Origin: Donghicola mangrovi
GTDB taxonomy: Bacteria; Pseudomonadota; Alphaproteobacteria; Rhodobacterales; Rhodobacteraceae
Assembly (NCBI RefSeq): GCF_013377535.1
Contig: NZ_JABCJE010000007.1
Coordinates: 113,289 to 177,288, forward strand
Direction of reading: 5' to 3'
DNA: 64,000 bases
Both the position numbers and the translations under genes were made by a program. Each line of letters starts with the position of its first letter. The stretch's first letter is position 1. Below the pieces are notes generated by a model that was not told the origin of the DNA, searched no databases, and was given only the letters and a program-made list of their open reading frames with translations. Below are positions 51,814 to 60,871 of the stretch, one piece after another.

Positions 51814-53214
51814 CTATGCCATCGAGGGCAACCAGAGCACGATTTGCGGAAACGCCACCAGCAGCGCGATGGTCACGGCATCGGCCACAAAGAACGGCGT
51901 GACCCCGCGAAACACGTCCTGAACACTCAGGTCATCGCGGACGCCTGCGACCACGAAACAGTTCAGACCGATGGGCGGGGTGATCAGGCAGAACTCGGCC
52001 ATCTTGACCACCAGAATACCGAACCAGATCGCGCACATGGGCCCCGACATGCCAAAGGTCGCGTCAGCGGCGCTGACAGCTTCGCCCCCGTTCAGGGCCA
52101 TGACGGCGGGGTAAACCACGGGCAAGGTCAGCAGCAACATCCCGATCGCGTCCATGAACATCCCCAGCACCGCATAGGCCAAAAGGATGCAGATCAGGAT
52201 CGTCATCGGGCTGTAGTGGAGCGACGTGATCCAGTCCGCAAACGCGTGCGGCAGGTCCGCAAACCCAAGGAACCGCACATAGATCAGCACGCCCCAGATG
52301 ATCGTGAAAATCATCGCGGACAGGCGAGCGGTTTCGATGATGGCGTCTTTGAACTCGTTCCAGCGCATCCCGTGGACCAAGGCCATGACGAACACCACAA
52401 ACGCGCCGACGGCGCCGCCTTCGGTCGGGGTGCCCCAAGCGTCGCCGCCAAAGGGGTTGTAGACGAAGAAGACGATGATCACGACCACCGCCACGATGGG
52501 CAGGGCAGGGGGCAGTGATGCGAACCGCTCGCGCCACGTGAAGCCGCGCACAGGGGGGCCGAAGTTCTTGATCGACAGGGCAAGGCCGATGATCAGGAAG
52601 CCGTAAATCACCGCCGAGAAGATGCCAGGGATAAAGCCCGCCAGCAGCAGCTTGCCCACGTCCTGCTCCACGATGATGGCGTAGATCACCAGAATGGCCG
52701 AGGGCGGGATCAGGCTGGCCAGCGTGCCGCCCGCCGCGACAACGCCCGCCGCAAAGCGCTTGTCATAGCCGATCTTCAGCATCTCGGGGATGGCGACACG
52801 GGCGAATACCGCCGCCGTTGCCACCGATGCCCCCGATACCGCCGCAAAGCCAGCGGTTGCGAAGACGGTTGATACGGCGAGGCCACCGGGCACCCATGCG
52901 ATCCAGCGTTTGCAAGCCTCGAACAGGGCGCGGGTCAGGCCCGCGTAATAGGCCAGATAGCCGATCAGAATGAATGTGGGGATCAGGCTCAGAGCTTGGC
53001 TGGCGACCTTGCCGTGGGGCACTTGGCCAGCGGTTTTCACTGCCACCGTCAGGGCCCACATGAATTGGTCGGGATCCATCCCCTTTTTGGCCCAGAAAAT
53101 CCAGATCAGGCCGATCAGTCCCGACAGGGCGGCGGCAAAGGCCACGCGCATCCCCAACAGAACCATGACCAGCATCCCGCCAGTGACCCATAGGCCGATT
53201 TCGAGTGAATCCAT
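51814..53214 (-). CDS. dctM: TRAP transporter large permease (DctM type)
   Basis: The 466-residue protein has about 12-13 membrane helices and DctM signatures: GMRVAFAAALSGLIGLI near the start, TAGFAAVSGASVATAAVFARVAIPEM, and AVLGMFMDAIGMLLLTLPVVYP. It is the channel subunit of a sodium-driven TRAP transporter for an organic acid or similar solute. It is slightly longer than many DctM proteins (about 425-440), with an extra loop after residue 200. It lies 3 bases after dctQ. Confidence 0.93.
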   Translation of the reverse strand: MDSLEIGLWVTGGMLVMVLLGMRVAFAAALSGLIGLIWIFWAKKGMDPDQFMWALTVAVKTAGQVPHGKVASQALSLIPTFILIGYLAYYAGLTRALFEACKRWIAWVPGGLAVSTVFATAGFAAVSGASVATAAVFARVAIPEMLKIGYDKRFAAGVVAAGGTLASLIPPSAILVIYAIIVEQDVGKLLLAGFIPGIFSAVIYGFLIIGLALSIKNFGPPVRGFTWRERFASLPPALPIVAVVVIIVFFVYNPFGGDAWGTPTEGGAVGAFVVFVMALVHGMRWNEFKDAIIETARLSAMIFTIIWGVLIYVRFLGFADLPHAFADWITSLHYSPMTILICILLAYAVLGMFMDAIGMLLLTLPVVYPAVMALNGGEAVSAADATFGMSGPMCAIWFGILVVKMAEFCLITPPIGLNCFVVAGVRDDLSVQDVFRGVTPFFVADAVTIALLVAFPQIVLWLPSMA

Positions 53215-53217
53215 GGC

Positions 53218-53847
53218 TTAGTCCCTGCCTTCGATATGTTCTGCTTCGGCTGCGGCCTGTTCGGCCGCGCTCTGGATCAGGGGAACGGCGATCGGGCTGT
53301 CAGTTCCGCTCAGGATCGCGCGGCCATAGCCGACCAGCTGGATCACCGTCCGCAGACACAGGACAGAAAAGGCCACGGGCGCCAACAGTTTGGCGGGCCA
53401 GATCGGCAGGCCGATGTCGATGGTGCTGTCGCGGCTCCACATCGGTTTGCTGAAGTCGAAGCTGCGGTCAAAGTGGGCCCAACTGCCCCAGACCAGCAGA
53501 ACCATCAGCCCCAGAACCATCGCGGTGGTCACAAACTCAAAGATCCACAGCGGACGCCCCCGCAACTGCGCGACCAGAATGTCCATGCGGATATGCCCGC
53601 CATCGCGCTGCACATAGCTGATCCCCTTAAAGGCGATCAGAGGCATCAGCTGCTGGATCCAGTCCACATAGCCCGGCAGCGGTTCGTTAAACAGATTGCG
53701 CCCCGTCACCGAGACCACCGCCAGAACCATCAGTCCGAAAACGGCGAACCCCGCGATCAGCGCGAAAAATCTCTCAAGCCGAAGCAGGCCCTGATCCATC
53801 CGGCTCAGCAGGCTGTCGTCGGTCAGTACTGCGGAAGACCCCGCCAT
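53218..53847 (-). CDS. dctQ: TRAP transporter small permease (DctQ type)
   Basis: The 209-residue protein has four membrane helices (about 25-45, 55-75, 95-117, 150-172) and DctQ-like residues (YVDWIQQLMPLIAFKGISYVQRDGGHIRMDI). It pairs with the large permease. A GGGAAAGGT site precedes the ATG. It follows dctP after 75 bases that contain a stem-loop. The C-terminal 30 residues are acidic and extra to the family core. Confidence 0.9.
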   Translation of the reverse strand: MAGSSAVLTDDSLLSRMDQGLLRLERFFALIAGFAVFGLMVLAVVSVTGRNLFNEPLPGYVDWIQQLMPLIAFKGISYVQRDGGHIRMDILVAQLRGRPLWIFEFVTTAMVLGLMVLLVWGSWAHFDRSFDFSKPMWSRDSTIDIGLPIWPAKLLAPVAFSVLCLRTVIQLVGYGRAILSGTDSPIAVPLIQSAAEQAAAEAEHIEGRD

Positions 53848-53873
53848 ACCTTTCCCCCTTGGATATATTCGAA

Positions 53874-53903
53874 ACAGGCCCCGAAGCGGACTCCGGAGCC
53901 TGT
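53874..53903 (-). other. Intercistronic stem-loop between dctP and dctQ
   Basis: A 10-bp stem with one G-U pair on the minus-strand RNA and a 10-base loop lies 19 bases after the dctP stop. No T tract follows directly, so mRNA stabilisation is more likely than termination. Confidence 0.6.
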
Positions 53904-53922
53904 GGTCATCTTGCGATGTCGA

Positions 53923-54933
53923 TTACTTGCGGGCTTCGGCCAGCGTGGTCTGGACCAGATCGAACAGCTCTTGTGCGGGCAGGCCCTGCGCGCTCATTTC
54001 CGCAATCCACTGCTGCTGGACGGGGCCACCGGCCTTTTCCTTGAATGCGGCGATCTCTTCGTCCGAGATGGTCACGGTCTGGACGTTCTTTTCCGCCAGA
54101 ACGCTGTCCCACTTTTTCAGAAGCTCGCCGTAGTTCTGCAGGTAGAAGTCGATCGCCTCGGGGACCGATTCATCCAGAATTTTACGGTTCTCTTCGGACA
54201 GATCGTTATAGGCGTCGATGTTCACCACCACGGGGCAGTTCACGGTGCCGGGGTTCAGGTTGGCGGTCCACCAGTCAGCCTCGTTGATGGTGCCGAACGA
54301 CAGGTGCGCGTGCTGTGCGAATGCCACGGTGTCCACAACGCCGGACTGCATCGCCTGATATGCCTCGGAACTGGTGACCGAGGTCGGGACAGCGCCTACA
54401 GCCTCGAACGCCTGACCGATGCCGCCGGTGGCGCGAACACGCATCCCGTCGAACTTGGCAAGGGTGTCACGCGGCTCGCCGGTGCCGACCAGATTGTACT
54501 GGGGCATCGGGCTGGTCATCAGCATCTTGGCGTTCCACTGGGCCATTTCTTCGGTCACAGCGGGGTGGGCGTAGACAGCGTTCGACACGGCGACCTCTTC
54601 GGCCAGCGTGTTCACGCCAAGGAACGGCAGTTCCAGCACGGTGATCGCGCGGTTCTTGTCCGCGTGGTAGCCCGCGCAGAACTGGGCCATTTCGAACGCC
54701 CCGATCGAGATACCGTCAAGGTTCTCGGTGTTCTTGGACAGACCGCCATAGCTGACGTTCATGGTGAAGTCGCCATTGGACTTTGCGGCAACCAGCTCGG
54801 CCAGTTTTTCGATGTTCTCGGTAAAGGCGCGACGCTTGCCCCAGACGGAAACGTTCCATTCGGTGGCGCTGGCTTCGGCTGCGAAACTGACAGCAACAAG
54901 GGCGATGGCCGTACGGCCAAGCAAAGTTTTCAT
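53923..54933 (-). CDS. dctP: TRAP transporter periplasmic solute-binding protein (DctP type)
   Basis: The 336-residue protein has a signal peptide (TAIALVAVSFAAEASA) and a DctP fold (EWNVSVWGKRRAFTENIEKLAELV, GDFTMNVSYGGLSK, GEPRDTLAKFDGMRVRATGG). The segment containing KFDGMRVRATG carries the arginine expected to bind a substrate carboxylate. The substrate is unknown. The ATG at 54933 has a GGGAGGAAAA site; the frame runs further upstream but begins the signal here. The 219 bases between this start and the next gene contain a GAAAAAG/CTTTTTTC inverted motif near 55040 but no gene. Confidence 0.92.
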   Translation of the reverse strand: MKTLLGRTAIALVAVSFAAEASATEWNVSVWGKRRAFTENIEKLAELVAAKSNGDFTMNVSYGGLSKNTENLDGISIGAFEMAQFCAGYHADKNRAITVLELPFLGVNTLAEEVAVSNAVYAHPAVTEEMAQWNAKMLMTSPMPQYNLVGTGEPRDTLAKFDGMRVRATGGIGQAFEAVGAVPTSVTSSEAYQAMQSGVVDTVAFAQHAHLSFGTINEADWWTANLNPGTVNCPVVVNIDAYNDLSEENRKILDESVPEAIDFYLQNYGELLKKWDSVLAEKNVQTVTISDEEIAAFKEKAGGPVQQQWIAEMSAQGLPAQELFDLVQTTLAEARK

Positions 54934-55152
54934 AGATTTTCCTCCCTTATGAACGACCCTCTGCCACCCCTCTGTGGGGGCGTCCTCGTGCAGGTGGTCT
55001 GTTTTCATGACCAATTGGTGCATGATCGGGATAGCTATGGCAAGAAAAAGACGTCGCTTTTTTCGCCTAGTGGAAGGGCACGGTCTGCGGTTGTGCAAAC
55101 GCCGCCCCAGTGTGCGTCAGGGGTGGCGTCTTTTGCGGCGGCGGTCGCGGGG

Positions 55153-56169
55153 TCAGCCGGCCAGCGCGTTGATCACTTGGGTCAGGGTCACGGTGCCAAC
55201 CATCCGCCCATCGGGTTCCGTCACCCCAAGGGTCTGGTCCGGCGCCTGCGCCAAGGGTTGCAGGGCATCGTTCAGCAGGGTTCCGGCGGGGATCGTGGCC
55301 CCGTCATATCCACTGCCATTCGCAGCCAATGCACGCAGGCGGATGACCTTGCCGCGGTTAATGTCCTTGGTGAAGTCGGCGATATAGTCGTCGGCCGGTT
55401 GCAGCACGATCTGGGGCGCGGTGCCCTCTTGGATCATGGCGCCGTCCCGCAGGATCGCGATCTTGTCCCCAAGGCGCAGAGCCTCGTCCAGATCGTGGGT
55501 GATGAAGATGATCGTCTTGTGTAGCTCGTCTTGCAGCTCCAGCAGGATGGACTGCATGTCGTAGCGGATCAGGGGATCAAGGGCGCTGAACGCCTCGTCC
55601 ATCAGCAGGATTTCTGCGTCCGTGGCCAGCGCACGGGCCAAGCCCACCCGCTGCTGCATCCCGCCCGACAGCTGACCGGGATAGTGGTTCTCGTATCCGG
55701 TCAGGCCCACGCGATCGATCCAGTGCTGGGCCTTTTTCCGGATGTCAGAGGCACCAACGCCCTGAACCTCTAGCCCGTAGCCGACGTTCTCCATCACCTT
55801 GCGATGGGGCAGCAGGCCGAACTTCTGGAACACCATCGAGGTCTTCTTGCGGCGCACGTCCCGAAGCTGGCGTTCGGACATGGCCAGCACGTCCTCTCCG
55901 TCGATCAGGATCTGGCCGTCGGTGGGTTCGATCAGGCGATTGATGTGGCGGATCAGGGTGGACTTGCCGGAACCGGACAAGCCCATGACCACCTGTATCC
56001 GCTTTTCGGGGATATCGAGGCTGACGTTGTTGATCCCCAAAACGTGGTTCGTCTGGTCCAAGAGCTCGGGCTTGCCGAGGCCGTTCTTGACCAGTGGCAG
56101 CACCTTCTGCGGGGTTTTGCCGAAGATTTTGTAGAGGTTTTTGATCTGTACCTTGGGACCGCTCATCAT
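55153..56169 (-). CDS. proV: Betaine/choline-type ABC transporter ATP-binding protein (ProV-like)
   Basis: The 338-residue ATPase has the long ProV/OpuAA N-terminus (KNLYKIFGKTPQKVLPLV), Walker A GLSGSGKST, signature LSGGMQQRVGLARA, Walker B ILLMDEAFSALDPL and switch HDLDEAL. The C-terminal tail (about 285-338) holds one CBS-like half rather than the two CBS domains of OpuA. Osmotic control through paired CBS domains is therefore doubtful. It overlaps proW by 4 bases. Confidence 0.92.
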   Translation of the reverse strand: MMSGPKVQIKNLYKIFGKTPQKVLPLVKNGLGKPELLDQTNHVLGINNVSLDIPEKRIQVVMGLSGSGKSTLIRHINRLIEPTDGQILIDGEDVLAMSERQLRDVRRKKTSMVFQKFGLLPHRKVMENVGYGLEVQGVGASDIRKKAQHWIDRVGLTGYENHYPGQLSGGMQQRVGLARALATDAEILLMDEAFSALDPLIRYDMQSILLELQDELHKTIIFITHDLDEALRLGDKIAILRDGAMIQEGTAPQIVLQPADDYIADFTKDINRGKVIRLRALAANGSGYDGATIPAGTLLNDALQPLAQAPDQTLGVTEPDGRMVGTVTLTQVINALAG

Positions 56170-57059
56170 TTGCCCCCCTGACGGTAGGCCTGCAAACGCT
56201 TGCCAAAGGTTTGGGAGACGCGGTCAAAGATGATCGCCAGCGCCACGATGGCCAGACCATTCATCAGACCCAGCGCCAGATACTGGTTCGAGATCGCCTT
56301 TAGCACCGGCACCCCGAGGCCTTTGACCCCGATCATCGAGGCGATCACCACCATCGACAGGGCCATCATGATGGTCTGGTTGATCCCGGCAAAGATGTTG
56401 GGCAGGGCCAGCGGCACCTGCACCCCCCAGAGCTTCTGCCAAGGCGAGGTGCCAAAGGCATCGGCGGCCTCAAGGATATCCTTGTCCACAAGGCGGATGC
56501 CCAGATCGGTCAGGCGCACGATGGGCGGGATCGCATAGATGCACACAGCCAAGAGGCCCGGCACCTTGCCTATCCCCAGCAGCATCACCACGGGGATCAG
56601 ATAGACAAAGGACGGGATGGTCTGCATCACGTCCAGAATGGGGGTGATGATCCCTTGGGCGCGGTCCGAGCGGGACATCAGAATGCCCAACGGAATGCCG
56701 ATCATAATGCACAGCAACGTCGCGACCGAAATGATCGCTAGCGTGGCCATCGTGTCCTCCCACATGCCGAGGGCGCCGATGGCGACAAAGGCCAGAACGG
56801 ACCCCACGGTGATCTTCCACGACCGCGACCCCAACCATGCCAGCGCGCCAATCACCACCAGCACGATGGGCCAAGGGGTGGCCTCTAGCAGCTTTTCAAA
56901 CCAGATCATGAACCGCAGCAGGGGATCGAAGAAATCTTCGAGCTGTTGACCATATGCGCGGGAGAACCCTTTGAAGGCCTCGTCGACGCCCTGCTTCATA
57001 CCGCTGATCGTCTTGCGGCCCAGTGAGGGAAATTCATAGAAGAATTCCAAATCCGTCAC
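56166..57059 (-). CDS. proW: Betaine/choline-type ABC transporter permease (ProW-like)
   Basis: The 297-residue permease has six to seven membrane helices from about residue 50. It has the BPD_transp_1 core (TLLCIMIGIPLGILMSRSDRA, IPSFVYLIPVVMLLGIGKVPG, EAADAFGTSPWQKLWGVQVPLALPNI-type loop). It passes a quaternary amine across the inner membrane. The likely start is GTG at 57059, since a membrane-proximal N-terminus (EFFYEFPSLGRKTISG) follows; the next ATG would remove the first 20 residues. It lies 96 bases after proX. Confidence 0.9.
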   Translation of the reverse strand: MTDLEFFYEFPSLGRKTISGMKQGVDEAFKGFSRAYGQQLEDFFDPLLRFMIWFEKLLEATPWPIVLVVIGALAWLGSRSWKITVGSVLAFVAIGALGMWEDTMATLAIISVATLLCIMIGIPLGILMSRSDRAQGIITPILDVMQTIPSFVYLIPVVMLLGIGKVPGLLAVCIYAIPPIVRLTDLGIRLVDKDILEAADAFGTSPWQKLWGVQVPLALPNIFAGINQTIMMALSMVVIASMIGVKGLGVPVLKAISNQYLALGLMNGLAIVALAIIFDRVSQTFGKRLQAYRQGGK

Positions 57060-57085
57060 CTCTTTCTTTTCTTTATTGATTACCG

Positions 57086-57134
57086 GAAATCCGTCCGGAT
57101 TTCACGCAAAACGGGGGGCTGTGGCGGCCCCCCG
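57086..57134 (-). other. Tandem stem-loops between proX and proW
   Basis: One hairpin (57112-57119 with 57127-57134) has an 8-bp GC stem. The next (57086-57093 with 57096-57103) has GAAATCCG arms with a 2-base gap. Both lie between the binding-protein stop and the permease start, and may shield the proX message or reduce expression of proWV. Confidence 0.65.
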
Positions 57135-57155
57135 CTGGAGTTGTTTCTGACGGGA

Positions 57156-58169
57156 TCAGAGTTCCGACTTGATGCTTTCGGCGGCTTCGGGGCTGACCCA
57201 CGCGCTCCAGACATCGGGATAGGCCTCGAGGAAGTGATAGGCGGCATCCTCGCCGGTGGCCTGATTGTCGTTCATGTAGACCAGCATTTCGTTCATCGCC
57301 TCGCCGGGGAAGACGCGCTTGGACAGGTATTCGACCGCGGGGCCGCCCTCTTTCATCAGGCGGTCGGTGACCACGGTGTGCACGTCCGACACGGTATAGG
57401 CGGTGGGCTCGGGGGTCGGGCATTCGTCTTCGGTTTTGACGATGCAGTTGTCCCAGTTGTCCTGACCGGCGAACGAGGTTTCCCAAGCCAGCGGCTGCAG
57501 CTTGTACTTGCCGATGATCGCGGTGGGCGCCCAATAGTAGCCGAACCAAGGCTCGTCACGCTCGGCCGCTTTGGCGATCGCGCCGTCCAGACCCGCTGCC
57601 GAACCCGGATCGACCAGAACCCAGCCCTTTTCCTCCATGCCAAAGGCGCGGAACAGCTGGTTGTTCGACAGCTGGCAGCCCCAACCGGCGGGGCAGCCCA
57701 TGAAGGCGCCTTTGGACTCGTCCTCGACATAGGGGAACAGCTCGGGGTGGGCGAGAACCTTCTCGACCGTGTCCAGATCGGGGTGGTCGGCGGCGAACTT
57801 CTCGGTCACCCACCAGCCTTCGCCTAGGCCGGTGATCGGGCCGTTGACCAGGGAATGCAGGCGGCCCTCGGCCAGAGCGGGCTCCAGCAGGTTGCGCACG
57901 GCGTTGATCCACAGCTCGCCCGCGACATCGGGTTCGCCCTTTTCGTTCATCGAGGCAAAGGTGGTGTTGGTCGCGCCGGGGATCAGCTCGACATCACAGG
58001 AGTAGCCTGCCTCGAGGATGATCTTGTCGACATTTGCCATCAGTTCGGCCGAGGCCCAGTTCATCTCGGCCATGGTGATCGCGCCGCAGTCGCTGGCCAT
58101 CGCGCCAGAGGCCAGCGCCGTGGTGGTTCCAAAGACAGCAATCGCGCCGAGTTTCCGGATATTCAACAT
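57156..58169 (-). CDS. proX: Betaine/choline-type ABC transporter periplasmic binding protein (ProX-like)
   Basis: The 337-residue protein has a signal peptide (LGAIAVFGTTTALASGAMA). Its mature domain begins SDCGAITMAEMNWASAEL and is rich in tryptophan and tyrosine, as needed for a cation-pi box that grips quaternary amines (ELWINAV, GEGWWVTEKF, WFGYYWAPTA). Two cysteine pairs (MGCPAGWGC and NCIVKTEDEC) may form disulfides. The ligand is probably glycine betaine, proline betaine or choline; it cannot be told which. Two ATGs (58172, 58169) follow a GGGAGGG site. Confidence 0.9.
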   Translation of the reverse strand: MLNIRKLGAIAVFGTTTALASGAMASDCGAITMAEMNWASAELMANVDKIILEAGYSCDVELIPGATNTTFASMNEKGEPDVAGELWINAVRNLLEPALAEGRLHSLVNGPITGLGEGWWVTEKFAADHPDLDTVEKVLAHPELFPYVEDESKGAFMGCPAGWGCQLSNNQLFRAFGMEEKGWVLVDPGSAAGLDGAIAKAAERDEPWFGYYWAPTAIIGKYKLQPLAWETSFAGQDNWDNCIVKTEDECPTPEPTAYTVSDVHTVVTDRLMKEGGPAVEYLSKRVFPGEAMNEMLVYMNDNQATGEDAAYHFLEAYPDVWSAWVSPEAAESIKSEL

Positions 58170-58381
58170 CATCCCTCCCGAGGACTTTGGGCGCACCCTC
58201 CGTAAGTGGCGCGCCTTAATTGGATATGCTTTTCTGCACCTGCACAAAAGCGACAATGTAGTGTCGCAAAGAGAACATAGCCCGAGGCCTCTGTAAAGAA
58301 ACCCCGCGCGTCCTATTTGTTCATGGGCATAGCGGCGCCCCGTTCAGGCACACTGATCCAAGTTTGACAGGATTTTATGAC

Positions 58382-58807
58382 ATGTTCACAATCGGAAAAC
58401 TGTCCAAGGCCACCGGGGTCAAGGTGCCCACGATCCGCTATTACGAACAGATTGGCCTGTTGCCCGAACCGGACCGCAGCGCAGGCAACCAGCGCCTGTA
58501 TGGGGCAGAGACGCGGGAAACCCTGTCGTTCGTCCGGCACGCGCGGGATCTGGGGTTTCCGATCGAGGCGATCCGCGAATTACTGGTTCTGGCGCGGCAC
58601 CCTTCGGCCTCTTGCGCCGATGCCGACGAGATCGCCCGCCGTCAACTGGCCGAGGTCCGCGCCCGTATCGCCCGCCTGTCCCAACTGGCCGAGGAACTGG
58701 AGCGCATGGTCCATCATGGGGCCCACGGGACCGTCGCGGAATGCCGCGTTCTAGAGGTGATCGCGGATCACAGCGAATGCGCCCACCACGATCACCCCGC
58801 TGATTAA
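58382..58807 (+). CDS. MerR-family transcriptional regulator
   Basis: The 141-residue protein has a MerR winged helix at 1-70 (TIGKLSKATGVKVPTIRYYEQIGLL, FVRHARDLGFPIEAIREL). A dimerisation helix follows, then a C-terminal tail with C121 and C133 and a histidine cluster (AHHDH); C78 lies at the start of the long helix. The three cysteines are arranged like metal-sensing MerR proteins (mercury sensors use one cysteine near 80 and two near 117-126), so a metal ligand is possible. No metal efflux gene is nearby. It ends in a 4-base convergent overlap with the GntR gene. An ATG start with an AGGA site is used; a TTG at 58364 is possible. Confidence 0.88.
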   Translation: MFTIGKLSKATGVKVPTIRYYEQIGLLPEPDRSAGNQRLYGAETRETLSFVRHARDLGFPIEAIRELLVLARHPSASCADADEIARRQLAEVRARIARLSQLAEELERMVHHGAHGTVAECRVLEVIADHSECAHHDHPAD

Positions 58808-59523
58808 TTCACGCCTGCATTTACTAGCGCCCGCACGGCGCTGTCGAAATGGTCGCGCATGGTGCGTTCGGCGGCTTCGGGGTCTTGGGCCTTGATCGCG
58901 GCGGCGATGCGGGCGTGGCATTCCAGATTGTCGCGACGGTTCGCGGTGGTCTGACGGCTGCGCCAACTGATGTCCCACGTCTGCTGGGTGATGATCCGGA
59001 ACGCCCCGATGGTCGTCGCATACAGGGGATTGCCCGAGGCCGCGGCGATCACCTCGTGGAATTCGATATCCAGCAGTTTCACCCGCTCCGGGTCGTTGAT
59101 CGAGGTCAGCATATCCTCGGCAATGGCCATCAGACGGTCGGCGTCCGCTTCGCTGCGGCGCATGGCGGCAAGGCTGGCGGTGCGCAGCTCCAGCGTCCGG
59201 CGCACGTCCAGAACCTGCTGGATCGACAGGTGCCGCGTGTAAACGGTATGGTCAAAGATCATGCTCAGGGCTTCCGAGTCCGGCTCGCCCACCCGTGCGC
59301 GGCGCCCGTTCCCCACCTGCAGAATGCGCAGCGCCGACAGGGCGCGGAACGCCTCGCGCATGACGGCGCGGGATACGCCCAATTCCTCGGCCAAGGCGGT
59401 TTCACTGGGCAGGACATCCCCCTGCACCAACTGGTTCTGCGCGATGTAGTCCCGCACATAGCGGATCGCCAGATCGACGCGGCCTTCGCCCTCGGGCTCT
59501 GATTGTCTGATAGGTTTGTCCAT
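58804..59523 (-). CDS. GntR-family regulator, FadR subfamily (FCD domain)
   Basis: The 239-residue protein has a GntR winged helix at about 15-80 (LPSETALAEELGVSRAVMREAFRAL). An all-helical FCD ligand domain follows at about 95-225 (RRTLELRTASLAAMRR, LDIEFHEVIAAASGNPLY, HARIAAAIKAQDPEAAERTMRDHF). The conserved D, H and H residues of the FCD metal site are visible. It is divergent from the sugar-acid operon and is its most likely repressor. FadR-type regulators of such operons usually respond to a sugar acid. No clear operator is seen in the 148-base gap. Confidence 0.92.
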   Translation of the reverse strand: MDKPIRQSEPEGEGRVDLAIRYVRDYIAQNQLVQGDVLPSETALAEELGVSRAVMREAFRALSALRILQVGNGRRARVGEPDSEALSMIFDHTVYTRHLSIQQVLDVRRTLELRTASLAAMRRSEADADRLMAIAEDMLTSINDPERVKLLDIEFHEVIAAASGNPLYATTIGAFRIITQQTWDISWRSRQTTANRRDNLECHARIAAAIKAQDPEAAERTMRDHFDSAVRALVNAGVN

Positions 59524-59671
59524 TTTGACTCACCAAAGTTCAATTAAGTGTTGATCGAATCCTACATCTTTGGCTTTCAATGGAACAGAGAAATTCGTCG
59601 GCCACCGGCCGCGCATTCAGGAGAGGGGCCGCCAGAGGAGGGCGCCCCAGTAGGGAAATGGTTGTTCTGAA

Positions 59672-60871
59672 ATGAAAATTACGGCGATCCGCACCTATCG
59701 TGTGGAAGAATTCGCGAACGTCCTGTGGGTCCATGTGGAAACGGACGCGGGAATCACCGGCCTAGGCGAGACGTTCTATGGGGCCGAGGCCTGCGAGGCG
59801 CATATCCACAACACGTTGGCGGTGCGGCTCTTGGGGCAGAACCCGCTGAATATCGAAACCCTGCACAAGGAAATGGTCAGCCTGCCGAATGCGCAGGCCT
59901 CGACCGGGGTGGAATATCGGGCGGCCTCGGCCATCGACATCGCGCTCTGGGATATCTTTGGCAAGGTCGCGGGCCAGCCCGTGCACACCATGCTTGGCGG
60001 TCAAAGCTGGGATCGCGTGCGGGTCTATAACACCTGCGCGGGCACCCGCTATGTCCGCACCAACAAGATCAAGCCGGTGGATACGTGGAACCGCAATGCG
60101 GACGGCCCCTACGAGGATCTGGACGCCTTTATGACCCGCGCCGATGCGCTGGCCGAGGATCTGCTGGAGAACGGGATCAGCGCCATGAAGATCTGGCCCT
60201 TTGACCCCGCCGCGATCGAAAACAAGGGCATGTTCATCACCGCAGCCCAGATGAAAGAGGCGATCAAGCCGTTCGAACTGATCCGCAAGGCCGTGGGCGA
60301 CCGGATGGAGATCATGGTCGAGCTGCACTGCCTGTGGAACCTGCCCGTCGCGATGGAGATCGCCCGCGCGCTGGAACCCTATGCCCCCCGCTGGTTCGAG
60401 GACCCGATCCGCATGAACAACCCGCAGGCCTTGGCTGAGTTCGCGCGCAGCACTTCGGTCTGGACCTGCGCGTCGGAAACTCTGGGATCACGGTTTGCTT
60501 ACAAGGACTACCTAGATCGGGACGCCGCTCATGTGGTGATGTCCGATCTGTGCTGGACTGGCGGCCTGACCGAAGGGCGCAAGATCGCCGCGATGGCCGA
60601 CACCTATCACCGCCCCTTTGCGCCGCATGACTGTATCGGGCCGGTGGGCTTTGTGGCGGCGATCCACATGAGTTTCAGCCAGACCAACACCCTGATCCAA
60701 GAGTCCGTCCGCGCCTTCTATAACGGGTGGTACCGCGAGCTGGTCACCAACGTCCCCCGCATCGAGGGCGGCTATGTCTACCCGATGGAGGGGCCGGGCC
60801 TTGGCACTGAACTGGTGCCGCAATTCTTTGAGCGGTCCGATCTGACCGTGCGTGTTTCGGAGGTGTCGTGA
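59672..60871 (+). CDS. Enolase-superfamily acid sugar dehydratase (mandelate racemase/galactonate dehydratase-like)
   Basis: The 399-residue protein has the superfamily capping domain (1-120) and the barrel domain. Metal ligands fit E in MVELHCLWN, E in WFEDPIRM and E in CASETLGS. A histidine two residues after the first ligand and a second one in APHDCIGP match the acid/base pair of D-galactonate/mannonate dehydratase-like members. It would dehydrate a sugar acid to a 2-keto-3-deoxy acid. KIWPFDP near residue 170 is another group marker. It is the first gene of an operon with an SDR and a hydroxyacid dehydrogenase. The exact sugar acid is unknown. Confidence 0.88.
   Translation: MKITAIRTYRVEEFANVLWVHVETDAGITGLGETFYGAEACEAHIHNTLAVRLLGQNPLNIETLHKEMVSLPNAQASTGVEYRAASAIDIALWDIFGKVAGQPVHTMLGGQSWDRVRVYNTCAGTRYVRTNKIKPVDTWNRNADGPYEDLDAFMTRADALAEDLLENGISAMKIWPFDPAAIENKGMFITAAQMKEAIKPFELIRKAVGDRMEIMVELHCLWNLPVAMEIARALEPYAPRWFEDPIRMNNPQALAEFARSTSVWTCASETLGSRFAYKDYLDRDAAHVVMSDLCWTGGLTEGRKIAAMADTYHRPFAPHDCIGPVGFVAAIHMSFSQTNTLIQESVRAFYNGWYRELVTNVPRIEGGYVYPMEGPGLGTELVPQFFERSDLTVRVSEVS

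Noticed and set aside
55078..55145. Terminator-like hairpin on the plus strand downstream of the ProV-like gene
   Set aside because: The stem pairs well only on the plus strand (G-U pair) where no gene precedes it; on the minus strand, the strand of the ProV-like gene, it has an A-C mismatch. Evidence is too weak to list.
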